The notes under the pieces were generated by a model that made no database searches, was not told the origin of the DNA, and saw nothing but the letters and a program-made list of their open reading frames with translations. Positions 54,474 to 64,000 of a DNA stretch of 64,000 nucleotides are shown piece by piece. Origin of the DNA: Calendula officinalis (lineage: Eukaryota; Streptophyta; Magnoliopsida; Asterales; Asteraceae); assembly GCA_963853835.1 (NCBI GenBank), contig OY970829.1, forward strand, positions 2,710,446-2,774,445, written 5' to 3'. Made by a program: the position numbers and the translations under genes. Within the stretch, counting starts at the first letter, position 1. Every line of letters begins with the position of its first letter.

Positions 54474-57400
54474 TAGGGGTATTCATTTGGATTTATCCGA
54501 ACCAAATAGGTGAATCCAAATGGTTTTTGAATATTAAGTGTTCAAACCGAACCGTCCAAACTAATTTAAATCCAAACCGATCCCAACCAAATTACAATTT
54601 GGTTGGTTTGGTTTTGTCCGAATCAAACCGTTTTTTTTTTTTTTTTTGCTTAATATACTTCACAAGTGTAACACCCGTAAAAAAAATTATTTTTTATTTT
54701 TAAACATTTCATTTGGTCCCATTTTATGTACCTTAAATGTATATACTATTTTTATACATATAAAACTCTTTCAAAACAATCCAACTGTGAAAACTACTAC
54801 TGAAAACCAACTTTTAATTATGACATTTACAACATGACAAAATGACTAAACTTATGCAATTTATCCAAATTGCATTTAAAATATGGGTGTGCAAGTTAAT
54901 AATCATAACAAGTCCAAGAGAGGTGATTTTTATACCTAAATCACCATAATCTCCGTTAGTTATCCCATTCCTTCCCGAACCGTCCAATTTAACTTGTTCC
55001 ACCTATAAACATGAAAACATGAAGGGGTAAGCATAATTGCTTAGTGAGTAACGAATATATATATAAACCTGGATAACTTTGCTAATATTAGCTTGAACAC
55101 ATGAACCTCTATACATGTCATATTCTTTACATATCTTTGAAACTTGACTTATTGTCACCTATTTACTGGCTACTTGAACTCATATTAGTAAATATTTGAT
55201 ATATACCAAATACTAATAAACTGACACTTGCTCTAGTATAAATAATTACTTGGCATATCTCATATACTACTAACATACCACATGATCTTGTGTAAGTGAT
55301 AACATAACATATCACAAAACACAACTAACTTGGCTCATGATCTTGTATAGGCGATAACATAACATATCACCAAACACAACTAGCTTGCCACATGATCTAG
55401 CATAAGTGATTTTGGGCATTTCACATATGCTATCTAACATGCCCACGAGATCTAGTAAATTGTGATTCTTGACATATCACACATACTAACTAACTTGCCA
55501 ATATTCTACTAATTAGTTTGTCAACTTGCCAAACTTGCTAACTTGTTACACTTTTACACATGACAACTAAAAACATGAAAATGTGTTGATTACTTGAAAC
55601 TATATAGACTTGCAATATAATATCTAATAGATAAATGCACACCCTCATACTAAAGGTATAAGGCGTATTCCCGGGTGTCATTTAACCAATTATGTTCACA
55701 TATCAACTTGTCTATATAATTTAAGGTTAATACTAACAATTAATATAAATCATGACAAAGTTATATAAACTAAAAACTATAATCTAATCAAGTAAATGCA
55801 CACCCTCATACTAAAGATATAAGACGTATTACCGGGTGCCATTTACTTATCCCATGCCCGACCCATTACTCACCTTGATGTCTCCTTTGATCCGTTTGAC
55901 CCGCTACTTGAGAAGTTAGAGAACCTTGCACACCTAATTATACAATCATGTACATATACACATTAATATACAACTTTTGATAATAATATGATTAATTTCT
56001 ATAACCATATCATCAAACATGTCTTAAATCAAAATAGCATTTTTATGTAATCTGGACAGCCTGTAACATTTTAAACAGCTGACTAAGTTATACTATGATT
56101 CTGCCCCTGAAACCAATTTCATTGGAAAGTAGACTCGAATACCTTTCCAATGGATCTGACCTCATCAAAATCCGAGTTACGGTTGATTTTATATGATTTT
56201 TACAAAACAACCCATTTTCTGCTCAACATGCTGTCCAAATTCGGACTTTTGTGAAAACCATATACTTTTAACTCAATTTGACTTCTAATTCTTTTAGCAA
56301 CTAATCCCAACTTTTATAATACATTTGGGAACAATTTGAACAAGGATCAACCTCAATTACTATCATAATCTTCTCATTAAAGATCAATTCTTTTCAATTA
56401 ACATAACACATATCTCAAACATAAAGTTGATACTCATATAACTATAATAGCATAACCTTATACTTACACATAATTTGACTAATAATTAATCAAAAGTTCA
56501 AAACCATCCATACATAATAACTAGTTAAAACAATGGTTTTCTTACACAACTTATACTTGAAATCTCATTCAAGCAATTTCACAAACACTTGGTGAGCACA
56601 ATTATTTACCTTACTAAAACTTCCTCCTTTTGAACACTAATTTACTAATCATCACTAATCATATATTAAATCACATGAACCAGCTTATCTTATCTTGAAC
56701 CATCTAAAATTACTTCATTTGGAAGTTTAATTAGGTGTCTAGAAACAACATATAATCATATAAGTCAACTACTAATTCACTTGGGTTTAATTTATATAAA
56801 CCCTAATAACATAACTCAACTAAAAGGAAAAATCATACCTTGTGATTGATTTGTAACTGATCTTTGTGTGTTAATCTTGTACTAACATCTGTTAATTTCA
56901 ACTTATGATCTTTTCTTCTTCCCTTGAACTCGATACGTCAAACACACACACACGTAATGTGAAAACACGTTTGGAAAATGAACTTCCTGGAAGAATGTTA
57001 TTACATGTCTTATATTGAATCATTTACATAAGTCACCCTTTTCATGACTTCACATATTTAACCCTAAACTTAATTCAACTTTCTTTTATCTTTAAATGAC
57101 CAATAATATAAATAAATATTATATATGAATAATAAATCATATTAATTTCTTGTAAAATTTGAGGTGTTACAACAAGACTACTACAAAAGTATATAACATA
57201 ACTAATAATTTTTAAATTTAATATGTACAATTTTTCAACAATTTCATGAAAAAAAGTTGTTAGAGGTGACATATAAAGATCCAAAAATTCGTAGGGTGAG
57301 GTCATAAAAATTCTTAAGCACTTTGACAAACAATTCAATCTTTTCCCAATCTTCCTCAAGTGGAAGACCAGGAAGTGGTTCTAATTCAGACTTGAAATAA

Positions 57401-57781
57401 GGATATGCACTTTCATATCACATAAATATTCTCTTAAACTTCAAAGCACTACACGACATTAAGTATGTTGAGTTCCATCTGGTGCAAACATCTAAGCATA
57501 AAGAAGATTTACTTTGTATTTTTTCAAATTCAATGCAAGACTTGAACTTTGACAACCTAGAAGGAGAATTTCTGATAAATTACACAGCAGCCCTATTGAA
57601 CTTTACCAATATGTATACTGTTATTTGGATTTTTTGTACAATCCGAATTTTACAGTGAAAACCAAATCAAATCCGAAAACCAAATTATTAATTTGGTTCA
57701 AGTCCAAACCGATCCAAAAAACAAATCCAAACAATTCAATCCAAATTGTCCATTTGGACAATCTAGTTATATGACAATCTA
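54474..57781. mobile_element. hAT-type element split by a solo LTR
   Basis: The left part (54474-54666) starts TAGGGGTATTCATTTGGAT. The right part (57177-57781) matches the family at 24714-25391 (CAAAAGTATATAACATAA, CCAAACCGATCCAAAAAAC). GATATATT is duplicated at 54466-54473 and 57782-57789. The right tip has lost part of its terminal repeat and ends in CTA only. The LTR at 54667-57171 lies inside. Confidence 0.82.
54667..57171 (-). mobile_element. Solo LTR (minus orientation) with 5-bp TSD
   Basis: It is bounded by TGTAACACCCG and GAGGTGTTACA, with ACAAG duplicated at 54662-54666 and 57172-57176. On the minus strand it begins TGTAACACCTCAAATTTTAC and follows the layout of the LTRs at 225 and 9308. 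It includes two copies of a GGCACCCGG...TAGTATGAGGGTGTGCA repeat (about 55630-55850 on the plus strand). Length is 2505 bp, with no internal retrotransposon DNA. Confidence 0.9.
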
Positions 57782-57789
57782 GATATATT

Positions 57790-58457
57790 ATTAAAGATAT
57801 CCTTCACAAAGGGTTGTATGCCAATATCGCTGGGGGGCCCTTTTGCTAACGCCTCCATTACCAATAGACTGAGTTCAAGTCCCACTTTCTCTAAGTTTTA
57901 AATTTAAAAACCGATGTGAGCGGTTTGAAATTTTAAAAAATCAAATGTTTGGGGCAGTTTTTTAGTGCATACGAAAAATCACACCAAAAGAACTGTCCTG
58001 CCCCGCTATATATATCTTTTAAATTTTGTAAATATATTCTTATATTTATAAAAGATTTGATGCTTAAATAGTTTTTTTTTTAAAAATAAATATACCATTT
58101 GGACGTTTTTAGACGTTTTATTCCTATATATATTCTAGGTCTTATAGTTATATAACTATGCAAATTTAGACTATTTTTTTTTTTTTTTAATTTATAGAGG
58201 AAACGAGATAAAGTTTAGATCATAAATTTTAAGTTAACAAATTGGTAAATTTAAAAGTAAACAAAAGAAAAGAAAACCGAAATAAACTGATTTATTGAGA
58301 AAACCGGAACTGAAAAACCAAAACTGAAAAACCAAAATCAAACAATTTGTAATTCGTAAATACTAAAATTTTCAATTCAAAGTTTGATTTAATTTAAAAC
58401 CATCCAAACCGTCTGATACTCATCCTTACAAAAGAAAACAAAATCTAAAAAATTATA
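57790..58457. other. Unassigned DNA with a SINE-like fragment
   Basis: About 57806-57900 contains GAGTTCAAGTCCCAC, a B-box-like motif, and a GGGTTGTATGCCAATAT block also seen near 54024. This suggests a dispersed tRNA-derived repeat. The rest is AT-rich with AAACCAAAA words. Confidence 0.35.
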
Positions 58458-58766
58458 CTTCCTTCGATTCAAAATAAGTGCTACACTTTCTTTACATAGG
58501 TGATTCAAGATAATTGCTACACTTTCCTTATTTGGTAAATTTTTGTATATAAAATTACCATTTTATCCTTACTTAACTTTATTAAATATCATTAAGATTA
58601 CCTAATTTACTTTCTCTTTTTTCAATAAAGCCAAAAATTATATTGTGGGACCTTTTTTCACTAATTAAGTAATTATCCTCTTTAATCTATCATAATCTCT
58701 ATTATAATGTTTTGTATCAAAAATCATAAAAGTAAAAATATAGCACTTATTTTGAATTGGAGGAAG
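58458..58766. mobile_element. Stowaway-type MITE, complete
   Basis: The ends are CTTCCTTCGATTC and GAATTGGAGGAAG, with TA on both sides (58456-58457, 58767-58768). It is 309 bp, in the same family as the array MITEs. Confidence 0.9.
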
Positions 58767-58768
58767 TA

Positions 58769-59754
58769 TGTCAAGATTGGTCGGGTTAGAAATCCATCTA
58801 TTCCAATTGCCGTTAATTCGATGACTTATAAGATTACAATAATTCTATTTTATTTGTTTATATATATTGGACTCGTTTAAAATATCCCAGTGAGATACTT
58901 TTTATACTATACCTTTTTAACAGCATTTTTTATTTCAATAATTTAGTTCAAGGAAACAAATTACACGATAACTTGTCAAACTTAACCATTACTTAGTGAA
59001 GAAAGTTTGTTTTCATGAAGGGCGGGTGTTGAGCATGAGCAACTAGGGCGGCGGTACAGGACCCACAAAATTTAGAGGTTCACTTTCAAAAAATCATTTC
59101 ATGTATATATGTGTAAACTCATTTGAATCAAGGTAAGTCCAACGGAATATTGAAAATAAGCGGAGTACACAGTCCAATCGGGACATTGAAAATAGGCGGA
59201 ATATTTTTAAGATATTGCCTAGGGCCAAAAAGTCGATTGGACCGACCCTGTTTTCATGTTTTGGACAATTGGATGTGCCTTAGAATGTATGGTGTGGGAG
59301 GGCCATCACGGGCGAGGTGCTCCCTAGTCCCCCCAGAACGTGGTGCCTCATGGTAAAGGTTTTGGCATTCCGGACCGCATATGTGAGAAAAATGTGAGTT
59401 ATTTATTTTTTTCATTTTTAATTGATAAATTGATAGTGGTATGTATGTACGGTCCGTAACTTGATATTTATAATGGTTAATCGTGTTAGTGGAGATGTAA
59501 CACTTATCATGTGGCACTCTGTTGCAATTGTGCTGACTTCACCACACGTGATGGTCTTAGGTCTCTTAATAATGATGAATTCTCAAACTCATCAGTTTTG
59601 TCACATTAGTGATACATTATTCTCTTCCCTACCCATAAGAAATTAGCAAGTTTGTACTGACAATATTTTTTTTCTTCCCTCTCTCCTCTCTCTTCCCTTC
59701 CCTCATTTCTCTATATTTCCTCCTCTATCTCTCTCTAGAAACGAAACCGACGAT
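58769..59754. other. No gene recognised
   Basis: Mixed DNA. CCTAGGGCC and GGACCGACCCTG words near 59218-59250 look like the end of the worn transposon whose tip was noted at 49845. A CT-rich tract at about 59670-59735 precedes the ORF at 59755. Confidence 0.35.
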
Positions 59755-60099
59755 ATGTATAACTCGTCAAATTCCGAACGAGTGTGGGGAAACAAAGGAA
59801 ACTGGCGCATTGAAGACGAGTTCGTGCCAACGGTTGAGGCTACCGACGAGTTTGCCATATCAACCGATGAAGTGCAAGACGCACCGTTGAGAGTACTCGT
59901 TCAAAGGGGTGGTTTACTTGACCATATCACATCAAATTTTGCTACGTTAATCCTCACACCAGCTACATTGTTCACTAAATCCAAAGTATATGTTATGTTG
60001 TTGTTCCCATTTTTCAAATTAACAAAAAGACCTATACACACAAACCAACCTACCGGCCGCGACCACGCTTTGCACCCACAACTACCACTACAAGGCTAG
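59755..60099 (+). CDS. Hypothetical 114-codon ORF after a CT-rich leader
   Basis: The ATG follows a CT-rich tract (59670-59735) resembling a plant 5' UTR. The first 60 or so residues are polar and acidic (WRIEDEFVPTVEATDEFAIS), with an ordinary amino-acid mix; the remainder is hydrophobic and less convincing. It could be a first exon ending near 59980 or a gene remnant. I do not recognise any family. Confidence 0.25.
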   Translation: MYNSSNSERVWGNKGNWRIEDEFVPTVEATDEFAISTDEVQDAPLRVLVQRGGLLDHITSNFATLILTPATLFTKSKVYVMLLFPFFKLTKRPIHTNQPTGRDHALHPQLPLQG

Positions 60100-60287
60100 T
60101 GTGGCACCACAATTGCCACATATGCTTGACTACCGAGCCACCAAATCCAAATGCTATGCCGTTTGCTCTTAGAAAGTTAAGTATGATAATTCAAGTTGAA
60201 GAGTCACCTTACGTCACCTCAAAATTCTTATATTTAACTTCACATATCAAAATACATATTCATTCTCGAATGTTGTTAAAAACATAA

Positions 60288-62077
60288 AAAAAATAAATTA
60301 ATAAATTAATTAAAAAGGACTACTACCACATGAATCACATGTGAACTAAAAATCAATGTAGTCCTTTAGATTGATCGTTTTGTGACATGTGACACTGTGA
60401 ATCTGCGATACCTTTTCAGGATAGTTTGATTAAAGTTGTCCTTTTGATCTAGCAGATTGGTTTTTAAAGAAATAATTGGAAGAAAAAAAAAAAGAGTTAT
60501 GAGATTTAATGGTTATTTTGTATACGTATTTCAGAATAAAGTTAATCAAACGACAACAATAACAATACGCAATCTCTTAAAGTAATGGGTATGAGAGGTA
60601 ACATGTAGACAAAATATTCAAGTATTTTCGGATATTCGGGTATTGTTTGTATATATTTCGTATATTTTCGGATATTATTCAGATATTCCCGATAATTTTT
60701 TATTTTCGGATAATTTTCGGGTATTAGATATACGAAAATCTTAAAAACACTATCGATATCTGAAATTCGGACCTGGATTTCAGATATCGGGTTGTTTTTC
60801 GGTACCCAACTTTTCGACTATTTTTTAACACCCTAGGTAAGAGCATATAAATGTATATGAGTACATATGATTAATTATATTCATTAATTAATTTTCAAAT
60901 TCTAGATACATGCTTGTGTACAATTATATATTCAAAAATAATTTCTATAGCTAACATGTTAAAGTTATATTTAACTTAAAGGAAAAGATAGATTTATTTA
61001 TCGTCACATCAATAATTTAGGAAGCAAATTAACATGTTTGAGAAAGAATAATCGAAATTTTGCAAAATAGCCCAACTGATTTTGTCTTACATAATAACAA
61101 TTGCAAGTACATATATATTTTACTTCAGAGAATTTTAAGGGAATAAACGTAGAATTTAGCCATACTTGTATAAGACTGATTTTGAGGATAAGATTTGTAT
61201 ATGTACGTACGTGGAGTGTGGACCTCCTTTCCCCAACAGTCGATTGCCTCCCTTACTTCCTTTCAAATAATTCATGGGATAAACATAATCATTTTACCTT
61301 TTAACAGAGAGGATGTGATATAGAATCACAAATAATAATACAGATTGATCATACCAATTTTTAAAATCCAAAAAGTGATGTATTTAAGTTAGTCTTTAAA
61401 ATTTTTATTGTCTTAAGTGACATATCTCAACCATTGATTAATAATAAATAATTATCAAGATTAGTAACATATTTTATATATGAAAAGGTATTTTTGAGCA
61501 AAATTTCCTTCCATATATAAAATATGTGATTAATTTTTGACCAAAATACACCATTCAAGTAAAAGTGCCCACCGGAGCTTAACCAAGACTTGCAATGTAT
61601 TGTATAAAGTATAAACACTTGTTAAAGATGAAGATAAAAGATAATCTTCCAGACATTAAATTTATCCACGATAAATATTGCACATGCTACTCTAGACATT
61701 GCCTATGTTGGTGGCTTGGTGTATAACGACCATAAAGGGTAGGCCATGTGAACATGCACTTAGCCCCATAGCCCGTGTACGTGAAATAAATTGTGGCTCG
61801 GCCAAGTGGGACCATAAATTAAGGGTGAGTGTGGGACTTGGTACCGATGGTGATGAGGTCTCCATGACAGATTTTAATAGGAAATTCATTTTTACACCAC
61901 AAGTTTAACAGTACAACCACATTAAACAATAATTGTGATACATATCATAAAAATTGTGGTGTAAAAATCATCCCCTATTTAAATAGATAGTAAAAGAAAG
62001 ATATGAAAATAACCATCTGGTGATGGTATAGTGATAAACATTTCATTTGATTTTCTAGAGGTTACGAGTTTCATCTC
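60288..62077. other. No gene recognised
   Basis: AT-rich. A TTCGGATATTCGG-rich foldback stretch lies at about 60615-60830. At about 61885-61965, ATTTTTACACCACAA and TTGTGGTGTAAAAAT form inverted words like a small MITE, but I could not find its duplication. Confidence 0.4.
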
Positions 62078-62080
62078 TTA

Positions 62081-62571
62081 TGGGGCGTTTGACTCAACGT
62101 AATCTTCCGTAATGTAATTGAATTCGGTTGTAATTTATGTGTTTGGCTACCAAAATTTTGAGTTGAAATTCAAATCAATACTTATGTTTTTTTTTTATTT
62201 TTAGATTCTTTTTTTAAATTTATTATTTATTATTATTTTTAATTTTTAATTTTTTTTAAAAAAAAATAAATTTTTATAAAAAGTTAAATTTTTTATTTTT
62301 TATTTTTTTAAATTTTAAATTTTTCTTTATTTTTTTTTTCATTTTTTTGAAGGATTTTAAAATCTGAAACATATAAAATGATCAAATTTGTTAGTTCACT
62401 AAAGGACCGTAATTGAATTCATAGGGTGTCGGGACGGATTTCAATTACAACGAACATCGTAATTCGAAATTACGTCGTAATTGAAATACGAAAAAAAAAG
62501 TTCATCAAAACGTCCCTCTGTAATGTAATTGAATTACAATTACGGAGGATTACGTCAAAACAAACGGGGCC
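62081..62571. mobile_element. PIF/Harbinger-type MITE with TTA TSD
   Basis: The left end TGGGGCGTTTGACTCAACG and right end CGTCAAAACAAACGGGGCC are inverted. TTA is duplicated at 62078-62080 and 62572-62574. Subterminal GTAATTGAATTACAATTACG words recur on both sides. The middle is an A/T-run desert (62190-62345). Length is 491 bp and it is non-coding. Confidence 0.85.
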
Positions 62572-62764
62572 TTATTGGGTAAACATTACCACATGGCCAT
62601 GGAAAGGTTCGTAAATAGCAACGACAATGGTTAGGTCATGAACATCACGAGCATAAACTTGACCACCACGGAATCTCTTATATTGTGATATTGTTTTTTT
62701 TTTTAAACTAAAAAAGAAAAGAAAAGAAAAATATATGAAAAGCATAAGAAAAGAGAGACCATAA

Positions 62765-63087
62765 TGTGAAAGATATTATGAATATGAAAGACAAAGCCAT
62801 TAAATTGATTGCCACATTTTCAACCATTCATGTCTTCTCCATCAAATCTATGTCTACTTATTTACCTTTCATTTGTATGTACATGTAATTTAAGGGTAAA
62901 ACTTTTAGTATAAATACCCCATGAGATGGATGAATAAAATGCACCTCAACACTTTCATAAGTGTTTACATACTTCTCTTCCTCTCTTATTCTATGTTCTT
63001 GTTTCTTCATCTTATGTTCTTGTTATAGATGTAGCAAGTTCTTTGATGAAGTGCTAATAGGGTCATAATCATATCTAATTTATAACA
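62765..63087 (+). mobile_element. Probable 5' LTR of a copia-type retrotransposon
   Basis: The segment from TGTGAAAGATATTATG to TTTATAACA is followed by CGTTATCAGCACGAAAG, a phrase I associate with the start of the internal region in copia-type elements. A TATA box (TATAAATA) lies at 62909-62916, with a leader after it, as expected for an LTR promoter. The left boundary is a guess from the TG start. No gag ORF is seen before the window ends, so the element may be incomplete. Confidence 0.5.
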
Positions 63088-63299
63088 CGTTATCAGCACG
63101 AAAGTTCTTAATCGAGGAAGATCAACTCAATCACAAGGTACATTCAATTAATCAAGTTAATTACATAAGGTAAACATTTTCTTAACATAAAATTATAATA
63201 TAATCATCATAATAAAGTAAATAAAACCAAACATATTCTATCAAGGACATCATGATGACATTTGGACTACTAATCTTGGGACTACTAACATACTTACAT

Positions 63300-63500
63300 T
63301 TATTATTGTACTAATTTTATTCTTATGTTTACTAACCTTTTTAATTTATGCAAACTAATATTTACATTTATGTCTTCTAACTTTTAATTATGCAAACTAA
63401 CATTTACTTTATCGCATCTAACTTTTATTTATGTTACTACCATTTATTTATGTATACTAACTTTCATTGTGTATACTAACATTTATTTATGCATATAATA
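63300..63500 (+). repeat. Degenerate ACTAACATTTATTTATG repeats
   Basis: About eight imperfect copies of 25-35 bp lie in the presumed retrotransposon leader. They are AT-rich and non-coding. Confidence 0.6.
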
Positions 63501-63594
63501 TTTTTCTTTTTATTTACTAATTCATATAACATTCATTTTTACAAATATGTTTTATGTAATTTATTACTTTAATTATTCTCTTTATTAAAAAAAA

Positions 63595-63637
63595 TTATAT
63601 ATATATATATATAACGGCTATATATATATATAACGGT

Positions 63638-63702
<65 letters not shown>
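63595..63702. repeat. (AT)n microsatellite
   Basis: Long AT dinucleotide runs are interrupted by AACGGCTA and AACGG. The last run (63641-63702) is about 31 units. Length is likely variable and error-prone. Confidence 0.95.
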
Positions 63703-63708
<6 letters not shown>

Positions 63709-63809
63709 TTTACGACGGCTATATATTTTTACACCATAAATAAACACATCATCCACACTTCTTTATACCACACAAATAATTTCTCTCATTTTCAAAATCA
63801 AGATCAAGA

Positions 63810-63974
63810 ATGATTCACCCGCTTTTGATTTTCGTAATTGTATTAGTTTTAGCACTTGGCATCCTAATTAGTAATCTCCCCCCTGATGTATTTTATCCTT
63901 ATTTGTTCATGTATGGGATGATTGTTCTCCCACTGCTGTTTTGTGCACTTCATATTGATATATATGGATTCTAA
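63810..63974 (+). CDS. Small hydrophobic ORF, 54 residues
   Basis: The ATG at 63810 opens a 55-codon frame ending TAA at 63972-63974. The peptide MIHPLLIFVIVLVLALGILI continues with a second hydrophobic stretch (MYGMIVLPLLFCALH), so it looks like a two-helix membrane peptide. Upstream are a TATA-like ATAAATAAA (about 63736) and a leader. It follows a presumed copia leader. I do not recognise a family; it may be chance in AT-rich DNA. Confidence 0.3.
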   Translation: MIHPLLIFVIVLVLALGILISNLPPDVFYPYLFMYGMIVLPLLFCALHIDIYGF

Positions 63975-64000
63975 TTTTTAAATTTGTTTTTTGTTCAAAA

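Noticed and set aside
1..64000. CRISPR arrays, bacterial operons, ribosome binding sites or rRNA genes
   Set aside because: Nothing of this kind is visible. The window has spliced plant genes and plant transposons, and the regular repeats are minisatellites, a microsatellite or a kilobase-scale tandem array.

Overview
The window reads as nuclear DNA of a flowering plant, most likely a eudicot. It is AT-rich, its genes have GT-AG introns, and nearly every stretch belongs to a plant transposable-element family: Ty3/gypsy LTRs, Stowaway, hAT, MULE and PIF/Harbinger MITEs, CACTA, Helitrons and tRNA-derived SINEs. I cannot name the species from sequence alone. Only two host genes are convincing: a gibberellin 2-oxidase (three exons, 15611-17221, intact) and a YJU2/CWC16 spliceosome-factor gene (eight exons, 31277-33361, carrying a 2-nt coding deletion).

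Layout. 1-1932: 3' end of a Ty3/gypsy-type element with its 3' LTR. 2364-4519: a Stowaway MITE split by a Helitron that carries CDKA-like kinase exons and two tRNA-like segments. 4570-9300: MITEs (MULE and hAT), a SINE with a 19-bp duplication, and unassigned DNA. 9308-11590: a solo LTR with a perfect 5-bp target duplication. 13077-15429: a PIF/Harbinger transposon whose transposase is broken by one stop codon; it ends about 180 bp upstream of the GA2ox start codon. 19284-24709: a CACTA element with a deleted TNP2 transposase gene but a complete second gene (405 codons), with a hAT element (24714-25391) inserted at its right tip. 26453-29113: a minus-strand Helitron with a decayed Pif1-type helicase.

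31277-33361: the YJU2 gene, with a long foldback MULE-type MITE in its last intron. 33841-47780: five tandem copies of a 2.75-2.85 kb unit made of a SINE, a hAT MITE, a Tourist-like MITE and Stowaway sequence, in the order A-A-B-A-B. The junctions are chimeric Stowaway MITEs, which points to unequal crossing-over between two flanking MITEs. 48566-49632: remnant of another Helitron with its 3' terminus. 49657-62571: more MITEs, plus a minus-strand solo LTR (54667-57171) nested in a hAT element. 62765-64000: the probable 5' LTR and leader of a copia-type element, an (AT)n tract and a 54-codon hydrophobic ORF.

The genes do not form a shared pathway. GA2ox would inactivate gibberellins, and YJU2 acts in pre-mRNA splicing. 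The main story is the nested mobile-element record, which can be dated relatively through target-site duplications (TSDs), and the MITE-bounded tandem array. All calls were made by eye, without database searches.
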